Notes under the pieces: model-generated | The model's database searches: none | The model's input: the letters and a program-made list of their open reading frames with translations, nothing else | Told to the model about the DNA's origin: nothing | Shown: piece after piece, positions 32,827-43,661 of the stretch | Numbering within the stretch: the stretch's first letter is position 1 | Layout: each line of letters begins with the position of its first letter | From: Eutrigla gurnardus | Taxonomy: Eukaryota > Chordata > Actinopteri > Perciformes > Triglidae | Assembly: GCA_963514095.1 (NCBI GenBank) | Contig: OY741264.1 | Location: 30,659,598 to 30,723,597, forward strand | Length of the DNA stretch: 64,000 nt | Reading direction: 5' to 3' | Position numbers and translations under genes: made by a program

Positions 32827-34375
32827 TGTTGTAGCGAAAAACCTTCAACCTTCAACTCTAGGTCTATTCAGATAAACTAACTATCTAACAGATAGTCTCC
32901 CAATTGTAAGTCGCAGATGAAAAGAAGTCCAGCCAGTCTTTGATCCAAAGAAAAAAGAGATGTTTATTAGCCAATACAGGATCCAAACATCACGGGTTAC
33001 CCCGGGGTAAGCGCCCGAGAGCCCCGTGTCCTTGGTTTATATGCTGTTGAACCCAGGATTCCACGCCCATGTCAGGCTGCCACCCTCACCTTTTCTACAA
33101 ATTTGGGCCCGGTTTCCCGAAGCCTTCTTAAAGCCTTCTTAACGCTACATCATTCGTAACCCCTACTTAGAGTTCCTACTTAACATTTTGCGTGTTTCCC
33201 GAAACGTTCTTTGCTATGAATCTCTTTCGTATGTCATACGTTGGTAAGAGTGGTCTGGAGCACTCTTAGAGCCTTTTTAGCTCCACCGTAGTGATGTTTC
33301 CGCTCCTGACGCTAGTCGCCGCCACTGTACAGTAATCCAGAAATCCCTGCTGCGCATGGAACTGCACATTGCCAGTGTTGTGTTTCACCAATGGTTTTAA
33401 GTCATTCATGAAGAAAAAATAAATAAAATGAGCATGCATTTCATCACAAGGCTACGACGGAGTATTAGGGCCAGACTAAGAGAAAAAAAAAATTAAATTA
33501 CGAGAATAAAGTCGTAACATTATGAGAAAAAAGTCATAATATTACGAGAAAAAAGTAATAATATTCCATATAATCCATTTAGTTGGAATACATAATTTCA
33601 TAAGGATCAACTTCAATCCCATGGATATATAGACCGACGCGGCTATATTGCATAAATTTCAACTACAACGGCAACAAATACGCATATAATTAAGGCTGTA
33701 ATTGGTTCAATCTCCTCCGCTGTTTCTATATTTATTATATCTTTTTTTTAAATCAGTACATGGTAGTATGTTGGACCATGGTTAAATAAATGTTTAGGCC
33801 TAGAAGAATTTCTAGCAATGTTTTATTCGCAAACACTGCAAAAGCCTACATTTTATAATATAGTGCTGTCATGCACCTGCGCATGAAATGGAAAATCGAA
33901 CTCTGAGCAATCGATTTCAGCACTTTCTTTCTGGACAGCGCCGTGTACGTACGACGTAAGGATTGTTTCTTAAGAAGACTCCTAAGAGACCGTTCGGGAA
34001 CCACGACTATAGACGTAAACAACTTTGGTAAGTCATAACGTAGGAGTCTTCATGGCGCGCTAAGAGTGGACGTTATCGGGAAACCGGGCCCAGGATCTTA
34101 TTTTTCTAAAAAACAATGACTGTCATAATTTCCCCACCCATCATTTGGAACTCTCCCAGCTGTCACAAATTGGCAGGGTTTTTCCCCATTAGCTTCCTAA
34201 AGCGTTCCTAAATCACCTCTCCTCACTGCAGCAGGCCTCAAGGCCATTATGACACAATGGTGTACACAGTTTGTGTGGACTCGTGAACCCAGGTGCAGGG
34301 CCTTTAAATCACAGCCTGACATGGTAACTTAGATATCCTTAGGCTGCCGAAATAATTAACCCCTTAGCCACTACA
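32827..34375 (-). mobile_element. Solo LTR, 1.55 kb, with a nested MITE
   Basis: TGTTGTAGC...CACTACA ends, with TSD AGTG at 32823-32826 and 34376-34379. The empty site is seen at 41930 and 54406. On the minus strand TATAAA (33041-33036) and AATAAA (32968-32963) give the orientation. It is a solo LTR, private to unit 2, in ZNF intron 1. Confidence 0.8.
33114..34092. mobile_element. MITE with TGGGCCCGGTTTCCCGA ends
   Basis: 17-bp TIRs TGGGCCCGGTTTCCCGA at both ends, nested in the LTR. Both ends continue with 'cttaagaag/cttaacg'-type sequence. This looks like a common fish DNA-transposon family. I could not define a TSD. 'acgagaaaaaagt' tandem motifs lie at 33500-33560. No ORF. Confidence 0.7.
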
Positions 34376-34959
34376 AGTGCAACAGTACATCTCTATCAGC
34401 ACAGTGAGGATTTCAATCTGCCCGCTGGCTAAGTTAACCCGTAGCTAGTAAACAACAGAGATACGTGCTAAGATACAGATTTGTGGGGTATTTTTGGGAG
34501 GGAGAGAGGTAGTAGAGGGAGGAGGGTCAGCAGAGTCCAGGTAAACTCTGAACAACAGGGTCTTGGGTCTCTTACGGAGGATGGGAAGCAGTTCTGCAGT
34601 CAATGGAACGAACATCTGTGTCCTTTGGATTGAAAGTGACTGCTAAACTTCCCATCATGCATTGGGAAACTAGTAGCACCTATGAAATCTGTTTAGTTTT
34701 TCCCCAATTTCCCATATATTGAGTAGCTGTCAGCAATAATAATTGCAATAATCATATAATAATTACTGTAATTGTTTATCCAGTCTCTAGCAGACACATT
34801 GGCTAAATCTAGCATTATGTAAAACTGATTTAGAAAATAACATTTATTGTAATTAAAAATGTCGGGATCTAACATTTATTTATTTATTTTTTTTGACTTG
34901 CGACTAAGTGCTCAGCTGTTTTACTAACATCTCTGTGTGATGTTACTGTTTTCCTGCAG
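34376..34959 (+). other. Unit 2 ZNF intron 1, 3' part
   Basis: Non-coding; nearly identical in the other units. Ends in a pyrimidine tract and acceptor 'ttttcctgcag' at 34949-34959. No gene or element end seen. Confidence 0.75.
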
Positions 34960-36128
34960 ACGTCCAGCAGCTGATGGCGTGTAAAGAAGAGGTTCCCTTT
35001 GAGCAGCAGGACTGGGGCTCCAGTCTGGACCAGGAGGATCCAGAGCCCCCACACATCAAAGAGGAACAGGAGGAAGTCTGGATCAGTCAGGAGGGAGAGC
35101 AGCTTCAAGGGCTGGAGGAGGCTGATATCAAGTTCCCAGTCACTCTTGTCCCTGTGAAGAGTGAAGAAGATGAAGACGATGAAGAGAAGCCTCAGTTCTC
35201 AGGGCTGGCTTCAGCTGCAGCCAGCAGCTCAACTGAACAAATGAAAACAGAAGCTGGTGAAGAGGACTGTGGAGGACTGGAACCACAACCAGATACTGAT
35301 GACATGACGGAAGACTCTTCTGACATTGATGACATGACTGAAGACTCATCTGATGACAGTGATAATTGGCAGGAGATCAGAGAAACTCAGTCAGGTTTAA
35401 AGGCTTGGACTTATGATGAAGTCCCTGACAGTGATTCTAGATGTAGTACTGGTGAGAAACCTTTCAGATGCTCTGTATGTGGGAAAACATTTGACCATAA
35501 ACAACATATGAAGATACACATGAGAACTCACACAGGAGAAAAACCCTTTAGCTGTTCAGTTTGTAAGAAAACTTTCACGCAGGGAGGATACTTAAAGAGA
35601 CACATGAAAACTCACACAGGAGAAAAACCTTTCAGCTGCTCAGTTTGTCAGAAGACTTTTACAGAAAGTGGAAATTTAACGGCACACATAAGAACTCATA
35701 CAGGAGAAAAACCTTTCAGCTGTTCAGTTTGTAAGAAAACTTTCACGCAGGGAGGACACTTAAAGTTACATTTGAAAACTCACACAGGAGAAAAACCTTT
35801 CAGCTGTTCAGTTTGTAAGAAAACTTTCACGCAGGGAGGACACTTAAAGTTACACATGAAAACTCACACAGGAGAAAAACCTTTCAGCTGTTCAGTTTGT
35901 AAGAAAACTTTCACGCAGGGAGGACACTTAAAGAGACACATGAGAACTCACACAGGAGAAAAACCTTTCAGCTGTTCAGTTTGTCAGAAAACTTTTACAG
36001 AAAGTGGAAATTTAAACGTACACTTGAGAACTCACACAGGAGAAAAACCTTTCAGCTGCTCAGTTTGTAAGAAACAATTCAAATATCTTCAAAGTGTAAA
36101 GACACACATGAGATTTCACACAGGATAG
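34960..36128 (+). CDS. C2H2 zinc-finger protein, 8 fingers (unit 2)
   Basis: Predicted nuclear DNA-binding protein. The ATG at 34974 opens 384 codons, the first ATG after the acceptor. Residues 1-160 form an acidic domain (VPFEQQDWG, DPEPPHIKEEQEEVW, KSEEDEDDEEKPQ, two TEDSSD repeats) typical of teleost ZNF N-termini. Eight C2H2 fingers follow with TGEKPF linkers. Helix contact residues (-1,2,3,6) in order are HQHI, QGYR, EGNA, QGHL, QGHL, QGHR, EGNV and YQST. All Cys/His ligands are present. There is no KRAB or SCAN domain. Single-exon coding looks intact. Target unknown; transposon repression is plausible for such clusters but unproven. Confidence 0.9.
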
Positions 36129-36662
36129 ATGTTTCAGCTGCTCAGTTTGTAAACAAGACTCGATGAAACCTCGTATCTGGCTGGACCGTGTCTGGTCAAT
36201 GTGCCTAATTGCAGATAAGTCAAACTTCTCAACTTAACGATTATTTTGTTAAACACCACATGAAATGAAATCCATCTCTCTCTCTCGACTCCAGCTGTTT
36301 CTACAATCTGCAGCCCACCAGTCAGTCACCATTGCAACACTGTTGTTGATGAAGCAGACCAATCAAGTGATTTCCTTGCTGCATTCGCCGCGCTGTACGT
36401 CATACTGTGATATTCTGGTATTGTCGTCAAGCCATGTGTGAATCATTCGTATAAAAGCACGTTCACGGCTTTCTTCAGTAGACCACGGTGTCGATCACAG
36501 ATTTACTGATGCAGACGTGCGGCTGCATACTTTTCACCAAGTCAGCTGGAGCGTCTGATGGACATGTATGAGGAAAAAAAGCATATTACATGCAAAAAAG
36601 GAAATACGGCTGAAAAGAGTGTGGCAGACAATTATGGCAGATCAACTGAATGCGAAGCCTAA
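36129..36662 (+). other. ZNF 3' UTR / flank, unit 2
   Basis: Same sequence follows the ZNF stops at 46370 and 56079. In this unit the polyA signal found in the others (AATAAA at 46814 and 56464) is changed to an A run ('gaggaaaaaaagc' near 36570). No other gene. Confidence 0.7.
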
Positions 36663-37173
36663 TGCGGCGTTCACACCGGACGCGATAGACGCAAATGACA
36701 ACAAAAACAATCGCGTGAGACGCATGTATCATGCCGCTTGATCAGTTTTTTGGACTATTCGCTTCATTCGCGTCATTCGGGTCATTTGCGCATGGCGCTC
36801 ATTTTTGAACCGGAGCTGCTCTAGCGGGGGAAACGAGGACAACGCTGGCGGGGAGCCGGCGGGTCACGTTGGAGGACCCTCCGCCTCGGGGTACCCGATG
36901 CCAGAGTCCACGGGGCGCCGCGAATAGGCGCGGCCGTCCCGCGCCGTGAAGCAATCGTTTCGGCGTCTGCTCTATTTTTTGCGCGTCCCGCGAGCGAACG
37001 CGTCAGTTCTGGCAGGAAATCACACAGTAGCTGTGTCCCAATTCAGGGTCTGCAGCCACAGCTAAAGAAACACGAGACAATCTGGCCAATTTTCAAAATA
37101 AAAGCAATTTTCAAAATAAAATACCGCGATTGACAAATGCGATCATAGTTGTGTATCTCAACTCGCACTGGGA

Positions 37174-37556
37174 AACAGGAAGAGAAAATACATTTAATAA
37201 ATGTGAAGAGTAGATAAACAAATATGTGCATTTCAACGGTGTATCTGCACTGCTACTGTCTACTACCATAGCTTCTGTGGCCGGTGTGAACCCGTTACAT
37301 GCACTGTCGTTCAGTGTTTAAGCAGTGTCCTGTTTTATCATATCATGAGTTATACCACCGCTGTTCATAAGGCATGAAACTAAATAAAGTATTTGAAAAA
37401 ATGATTTGGAACTCTTACTTGTGTATTTCTACTTGATACTGAATCGATATCGAAGCATTTCAATCAATATCGAATCGAATCGATATTGAATCGAATCGTG
37501 ACCCAACGAATCGAAATTGAATCGAATCGTGAGATTCTAAGCAATACCCAGCCCTA
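37174..37556. mobile_element. hAT fragment ending 'caatacccagcccta'
   Basis: Same truncated family as 14009-14386, starting at the same internal point. It abuts the 28S-like sequence directly. Confidence 0.65.
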
Positions 37557-37744
37557 GAATCCCCGTCCGACGGGCGGGCGGACGTAGGAAATGTGGCGTC
37601 CGGAACACCGCTTGCCCCGTGTCGCTCGGGGGCCTGAGTCTTTCTGATCGAGGCTGATCTGACGGTGTGAGGCCGGTAACGGCGCCGTCGCGCCGGGGTC
37701 CGGTCTTCCCCAGTCGGGTTGTTTGGGAATGCAGCCCGTCCATC
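37557..37744 (+). rRNA. Diverged 28S rRNA gene fragment (5' domain)
   Basis: Blocks recognisable from the vertebrate 28S 5' region occur in the correct order: 'gaatccccg', 'gaaatgtggcgt', 'ctttctgatcgaggc', 'gacggtgtgaggccggtaac' and 'gtcgggttgtttgggaatgc'. It stops abruptly after 'cagccc'. At about 190 bp and diverged, it is a captured relic and not a functional rRNA gene. Confidence 0.82.
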
Positions 37745-38002
37745 TCAGCTCATCTGTCTGTCGGCTTGAACTCGTCGCTGATTGGATGTCGCGATGCCGC
37801 CTGAAAAATTCGATATTTTCAACTTTATTCGCGTTGCTTCAGACGCGCCATTCGCGTCAGATGCGCCATTCACTTCATTGGCGTCAGACGCGGCATTCGC
37901 GCCGCCTCCGCCTGAATCGCGTGTCATCGCGCCATTTACATTGATTTTCAATGTAGAGTCGCCGCTCAATTCGCGTCTGTCGCGTTCGGTGTGAATGCCC
38001 CT

Positions 38003-39146
38003 TAAAAGTCTACATTTACTAACCACGGATCTTAACTCAAACCGTCATTAGTGTACTATTCAAGCAGTGACTTGGTTTTTGTGTATTTGTGTGTGTAACT
38101 GTCACTGTAACGCTTGCCCCTGGGTGATGTTGGGACTTTGAAATTGTGTTGACTCTGGAAATTTTGAGCGTATTCCAGTCCTGCTCAATGTGTTAAGTGT
38201 CCTGAGATGACTTCTGTTGTGATTTGACATCATACATAAAATTGAATTGAATTGAATTGTAAGCTACTTTATTGAGCGGCCTGTACTAGATGGTCTGGGT
38301 GAATGAAACTTCCTCGTGTGTGCTTTAGAGCACATTATACTGGAATATCCGGGACTCTTATTTTGAGATGGCATGAACAGGAAGTGTCCTGTCTGTAATG
38401 TGCTGCTATGAACTATGTGAGCGCAATAGAGGTGGCCACACATGTATGACTATATGTTGCCCTTCTGACTGACTTCATTGAAAACACCTTTGAAATAATA
38501 ATGGTCACAATGTTAAAATAATAACAGCAGGCTGATATGTAGCCTACCTGTGGTACTTTAATGCAGTTTCAGAAAAATAAGGCAAAATACATGGATAAGA
38601 ACATGGAATAACTGTCAAAAAGACATCAGTTTCCGATCGGAGTGACTGCTGACTGAACAGAGGCTGGACTAGGAAGCAGGATTCGGGCTTAGCGAGGGAA
38701 CTTCAGGCTTAACTGGGGTTTCCAGCTTCTTTTGTCTGTCATTTGTCTGAATGCAAAATAGAATTCCACCACTAGATGGGAGTAATTTCCACACACTGTC
38801 TCTTTAAGTAATACAATGTTGAATGGGCAGCAGCTTTCTTCCTCCATGTTAGTATTGATGCATTCAGAGAAGATGGATCCCTTGAATCTCCAAACTGTGT
38901 TCTGAAAAAGGTCCTCGTAAACAACAACAGGCCACGTTTGTGAAGAACATCGAAGCAGGAACTGAGAGTTAAATTCACACACGTTTCTGGTCTAGTCCTC
39001 ATGGGGCCCTCTGCTATGACCTCACTTTAAGTGACTTTAAAGTTATGGATTGTTATTTACATACACTTTGAAGGCACAAAAATAAAATAATAATAACTAA
39101 TAGATATCACCATGAAACTTCCCCAGATGATTCCTGACAGTAAGTC
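38003..39146 (+). other. ZNF 3' flank, unit 2
   Basis: Paralogous to 46899-48185 and 56552-57690. A minus-strand ORF (38982-38689) recurs in those copies but matches no family known to me, and is probably a by-product of recent duplication. Contains the SINE/LINE tail at 38099-38258. Confidence 0.6.
38099..38258 (+). repeat. Short retroposon with (TTGAA)n tail
   Basis: Ends 'aattgaattgaattg'; preceded by 'cctgagatgacttctgttgt'. Shared with 56644-56803 and absent from unit 3, where 'gtgtgtgtaacctacttta' (46985-47003) is uninterrupted. Flanked by TGTAA. Confidence 0.7.
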
Positions 39147-39147
39147 A

Positions 39148-39296
39148 ATTACGTCTATTTTTTTTAAGATTATTTTTTCAGCTAGATTGCCTTTAAAGCC
39201 TTTTATTATACAGACAGTGTGGAAACAGCGAGAGAGAGAGAGAGAGAAGACATTTCAGGAAACTGAAACCCCTGCGCCGCCGGCCGCCCCAGTAAT
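39148..39296 (-). repeat. tRNA-type SINE, 3' body
   Basis: The minus strand reads from a GC-rich start through 'gtcttctctctc...cacactgtctgtata' to an A/T-rich end. Flanked by imperfect 12-13-bp duplications (gtaagtcaatta / gtaattcaatta). Absent from other units. Same body as the SINE at 5670-5819. Confidence 0.65.
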
Positions 39297-40138
39297 TCAA
39301 TTATTTCTAACCTTAAACGTTTTTTTAAATGCTCAAATATGCAATCGAGGCATTATCTAATGGCAATTTTTAGTGAGTTAAGCAGAAATCTCAGATGTAA
39401 AAAAAAAAAAAAATGTGTTATGGAAGCTAAATAGAACATTTAAAAATTGATCAGTGCATGAAAGCTTTTTCCTGGAGTGTCTCATATACTTACATAGCAA
39501 AGCTGTTTAAAACCAAGGCAAGCATTTAAAACACATTTTCACACTAATTGAATCAATAAGTGATGTTAGTAGAAATGAACCTTCACTCACAACCTCGTGT
39601 TCCTTGATTTGATGCTTTTGTTTTTGGTCCAAACAAACGACAGACTATTTTTCATAACTTTCGTTGAAATACTTTGCTATGACTTTTTTCCACAACTTTT
39701 TTCGACATACCAAACTGAGTTTTTCGACATACTATACTATGCAGTTTTCCCCCTAATTTTTTTCAGGCCCACCGAAAAAACCCTTAACAGATGTGACGCG
39801 TGGGATGGAATATTGGTGCAGTTGGATTAAGTCAGGTGACACAGCAAGCAGTCTGCAATTCTGCAATTATTATATTTGCATTCAACATTTTTATTCAACA
39901 TGCTATACTATGACTTTTTTCATAATTTTGAGAAATTGCAATTTTTTGCCTCACCTAAATTTTTTTCATTTTTGAGTGAAGCGAATCAGCCACAAGCCTG
40001 ACCAACAACTCTTAGAAAGTAGACAAAAAAATAACACCCAAAAATGAGTGTTGGGCAATGTCCAGACGGAGTTGCAAATGGCCATATCGAGGCTCCATTT
40101 GGCACATGTCAAAGATCATAGTAAACAATCATTAGCTA

Positions 40139-40209
<71 letters not shown>

Positions 40210-40600
40210 CACTGACCCTCGGATTGAGGTACACTGACTGCTATTTGAATCAAATCCCCATTGTCAGATCTCCACTCTTCTGCAAATAAACACACACTAT
40301 CTGCTCCCCACCCCCACTTTCAGGTAACCATAGTGATGTAAATTAGCACTTTGTATTCATCACATATCCTGTACATATGATACATATCCCACAAATTCAC
40401 ATGACACTTTTATTTTGGAAAATCGAGCCTACTCCCTATTCATGAACGCATTAATAATATAATAACATTTTGAAAATGTATTTAGATACTCACCGATCTA
40501 GCAAAGCATCATGTCCTGGGACGAACATCCTCCTCCTCCTGTCATCAGCGCTGCAGCCGCTCCCCTCCTCCCATCCTCGCATCCCTGATAATTATTCATC
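39297..40600 (+). repeat. U segment closing unit 2
   Basis: Paralog of 48185-50110. The part encoding the 49274 ORF is deleted ('gcacatgtcaaagatcatag' joins directly near 40100). Contains (ATT)n at 40139-40207. No gene. Confidence 0.75.
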
Positions 40601-40966
40601 ACTGTCGCGGGTGAAAAACTCTACGGCATCTTCCAAAGTCTTTCCTTTTACTTTAGACATCGTAAAAACACTAAAAACATCCCAAAAGAAGAGTAAATAC
40701 AAGCCTTCTGTTGCGAGTGAAGCGCTGGCTCGCTTTACTGACAGATTGTTCAGCCAATTCGGATCGCAGAATCACGGAAGAGGGATTGTTTTTTCAGGAA
40801 GAGTCTGACGGACACGGAAATACACAGAATGGATAGTTAGCCCTCCGTCGTAAAGCGGTACAAAGCGATAAACAAACAATAACAATATCTCCTTCAGAGA
40901 CTCTCAAAGTAAAAACATGGCGTGTTATGGATGATTACCAGAGTTAGCGTGCTCGACTCGGACTAA

Positions 40967-41236
40967 ATGAAGTGGCTCTTACCTTTCTCTGAACATGTTT
41001 TTAGAAAGCATCATAATGGACTTTGTGAGTGTGGAAAGTCTGAAAAAGTTGAGCATGTTTTATTGAAATGTAACAAATATACCACAGAAAGGAGCATTTT
41101 ATATAAGAGTGTATCACATTTGGGAGTTCTGTCATTTTCAGATAAATCTTTATTGGGTCAAAATGAGAATCACCACTTGATTGCTAAAGTAGTATTTCAG
41201 TTTTTACAAGATACAGGGCTGTATATGAAAATTTGA
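40967..41236 (+). pseudogene. LINE C 3' fragment, unit 3
   Basis: An 89-codon open fragment with the CECGKSEKVEHVLLKCNKY knuckle. An internal deletion relative to unit 2 joins LLPFSE directly to HVFRKHH. Confidence 0.72.
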
Positions 41237-41381
41237 TGCAATAATATTATCCTTAGAGTGATTTCCTGAGGAGGGCAGTAATACGCCCAGAAGCGTCCAA
41301 ACTGCCGGAAATCCAAACGAAGAAGAAGAACCCACATGCGCGCACCGATAAGCGCAACTTTTCACCATTTTTCGAAGCAGT

Positions 41382-41494
41382 CACGTGGGTGTGCGTGATT
41401 TGTTTCAATACAAGCTCCGAAGCAGAGGTAACATACCCGCCAGACGCCTTAACGGACTTTCACCGACCGGACTCGCGCTGTGAAGCGATCTCAA
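41382..41494 (+). promoter_or_regulatory. CACGTG box and predicted exon 1, unit 3 ZNF
   Basis: CACGTG at 41382-41387; donor GT at 41495 after gatctcaa. Same structure as in units 2 and 4. Confidence 0.45.
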
Positions 41495-41615
41495 GTAAGA
41501 GTGTTTGTCTGGGCAGAGACCGGACAGCTGCCGTGCGTGTTTAATTAATCCCTCTCGGTGTGTGACGTTTACCGGACCGCCGAGTCCCGTTCCATGTGGT
41601 TGAGACCACCTCACC

Positions 41616-41780
41616 TTAACCCGCTACGCTGTTTTTGTGCCGCGGCCGACGAACCCGGGTTCGGTCGCCGGGCTTCTGGGTGATAAAGGACAGCTGTTGT
41701 TTGTTACAGGCAGCCAGGTTTCCCTCCTGCTGTCTTCTTTCCTCGTTCCTTTGTTCCGTCTCCGCGGGCTCGTCCGCCAT
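41616..41780 (-). CDS. Small antisense ORF in ZNF intron 1 (unit 3)
   Basis: 54 residues, near identical to the unit 2 and 4 copies (MADEPAETEQR...NSVAG). One substitution, N to K, occurs in CNKQQLS. Downstream lies the common teleost 'ttatccaaagcgactta' motif (about 41886-41905). Confidence 0.4.
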   Translation of the reverse strand: MADEPAETEQRNEERRQQEGNLAACNKQQLSFITQKPGDRTRVRRPRHKNSVAG

Positions 41781-42376
41781 CTTGCCCTGCTGCTCCTCTC
41801 CCGCCTTCTTCACCGGAACCAAAGAGTATATAGACACCAAGAGGCAAATCTCAATGCATTTACATTTAGCTAAGTAGCAGATGCTTTTATCCAAAGCGAC
41901 TTAGAATAAGTACATTTGTGTGAAGAGTGCAACAGTACATCTCTATCAGTACAGTGAGGATTTCAATCCGCCCGCTGGCTAAGTTAACCCGTAGCTAGTA
42001 AACAACAGAGATACGTGCTAAGATACAGATTTGTGGGTTTTTTTGGGAGGGAGAGAGGTAGTAGAGGGAGGAGGGTCAGCAGAGTCCAGGGGCCTCATGT
42101 ACTTAAGAGAATAAGAATTGCGTGGATTTCCTACTGAAACATGGCGTACGCTAGAATCCAGAAACTGTCGTACGCACAAAAAAAATCAGATGTATCAAAG
42201 TGTGCGTAAGCATGGATCCAAGCACTTTTCCTTTGTACATCCCAATCAACATGGAATTGAGCGCACATGTAGAAGTGCTAAACTCCTCCCTGTCCACGCC
42301 CCCATTTAAATATGCAAATCATTTTAAATAGGGCCTGCACCGGGGATTCCCCTCTCTGCACCATCAGATCTAGAAA

Positions 42377-42650
42377 ATGAGTAAAGGGAAGAAGCGCAAC
42401 TTCACCGAGTCTGAGCTCGAAACGCTCTTAAACGAAGACGAGACTCGAAGACCAGTATTATTTGGTAGCCTCTCATCAGGCATAAACACAAAAAAAAAGA
42501 AATGTGAGTGGTGAGGCAGTGAACACTGTGGGGTCGGAGCAGCGCACACTCCCTGAAATAAAAAAGAAATGGTCCGACGTGAAGGTGGAGGTGAAGAGGA
42601 GGAATTCGGCCCACCGCCGAAGCGTGACCGCAACGGGCGGGGGGACAGGA
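42377..42650 (+). pseudogene. Harbinger Myb/SANT-like accessory protein
   Basis: ATG at 42377 starts MSKGKKRNFTESELETLLNE, a Myb/SANT-like DNA-binding start. The frame ends at a stop after KKKKCEW near 42510. The domain resumes in the frame of 42504 (LPEIKKKWSDVKVEVKRR), so there is a small deletion or frameshift. In active Harbingers this partner binds TIRs and aids nuclear import of the transposase. Non-functional here. Confidence 0.78.
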
Positions 42651-42914
42651 GGATATCAATATATTATATATTATATTATTATATATATTAATGACTGCAG
42701 AAATGCGCCGTGGCTACTGCAGAGTGACATTTCCAACTTTACGCACGCGTTTATCGACACAAATACTGAACACAAGGAGACAATAAAGGGCTTGTTAGAT
42801 AGCTCTGCCGCTCTTTTTTCACCAGGGAAAAACAAATGCACATATTTTAATGCACGTGCCCAAATGGGCATCGTGCTGATTTACACTCCGGGCGCAATTA
42901 AACGGATACATTTA

Positions 42915-43497
42915 CTCACTGAGAAGCCACCCATTGCGCACCGTGCCAGCCTCCAGCCTGTTACCAACCATGCTATTAGTAAGAATGAACGAGTCATGCG
43001 TTGAACCAGGCCACCTTGCCACGATGTTGGTGAGCTGCATTTGCGCATCACATATTATTTGAACATTTATTGAATGAAAATGTTTCCTGTTGACAAAAAC
43101 AAATTCATCCTGTGATGGCGCTTACAGCAACATGTGTGCAGTCAATAGCTCCGATTACATTAGTGAAACCGGCTCTTGCTGCAAATTGCGCTTTAATGTT
43201 GGCCTGTTCAACAGCATTGTACGGGAATTTGATGTACCTGGATGACATTCTTATGATCCCGTCCCACACAGCTGGCATGGCTTGGCTCAGAGTGGACTGG
43301 CACACTCCTGACCGGTCGGCCAGTTCCCTCTGGAAGGCTCCTGTTGCCAGAAACCCCAGAGTGGTCAGCACCTGTGTGGGCGCGGACAACCCCTGGCTCC
43401 TGGCTGTGTTTCTTTCTAGGGCCGGCCGCAGCTCTGCGCACAGCTCCAGTAACACTTGCCTCGGCAACTTAAAACGACTCACGAGCCAGTTAGCCAT
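42915..43497 (-). pseudogene. Harbinger DDE transposase (HARBI1-like) remnant
   Basis: Minus strand, ATG at 43497 (MANWLVSRFKLPR). The N-terminal helical region and first catalytic block NVIGAIDCTHVAV are present. A 1-nt frameshift near 43112 gives a stop. The next frame continues with DEFVFVNRKHFHSINVQ, ICDAQM and WPGSTHDSFI down to about 42915, where a GTGAGT donor-like site follows. The C-terminal catalytic acidic residue region is missing. Inactive. Confidence 0.85.
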
Positions 43498-43661
43498 TTG
43501 CTAACATATCCTCCCGTTCTCTAAACACCCTCTCACGTCTGATGTTACCGTTTGCGATGTCTTCTAACAAGGCCAAGGCTGCCATTGTTAATGCCATTTT
43601 TTCATCACTTTGCGCATGCTTTTATATCCATCCATATGACTGCAAACACGTGTGTGTTAAT

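Larger units (their letters stand above)
36663..38002. mobile_element. Harbinger-like MITE carrying 28S rDNA and a hAT fragment
   Basis: TIRs GGCGTTCACACCGGACGCGA (left) and GGCATTCACACCGAACGCGA (right, reversed). The TSD TAA (36660-36662, 38003-38005) is deduced from empty sites at 46900 and 56550. A 3-bp TWA-type duplication fits PIF/Harbinger. It contains GC-rich sequence at 36820-36960, a hAT fragment at 37174-37556, a 28S fragment at 37557-37744, and 'gcgtcagacgc' repeats near 37850-37900. No transposase. Confidence 0.75.
31463..40618 (+). repeat. ZNF duplication unit 2
   Basis: Runs from the 'catcttccaaagtctttcc' block to the next occurrence at 40619, 9.2 kb. It contains a LINE C fragment, exon 1, the antisense ORF, an LTR (private), ZNF exon 2, a MITE with 28S rDNA (private), the 3' flank, a SINE (private) and a U segment. 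Confidence 0.85.

Noticed and set aside
36836..36960. CpG island promoter
   Set aside because: The GC-rich stretch is about 125 bp and lies within a MITE; no gene start nearby.
37557..37744. Genuine ribosomal RNA gene
   Set aside because: Only about 190 diverged bases of 28S, bounded by transposon sequence.
38689..38982. Minus-strand ORF (MCEFNSQFLL...) repeated in three units
   Set aside because: Conservation is explained by recent duplication; the ORF changes length with the MITE insertion, and no family is recognised.
42504..43004. 166-codon plus ORF as a complete gene
   Set aside because: Only its first ~50 codons are Myb/SANT sequence; the rest runs antisense through the transposase gene.
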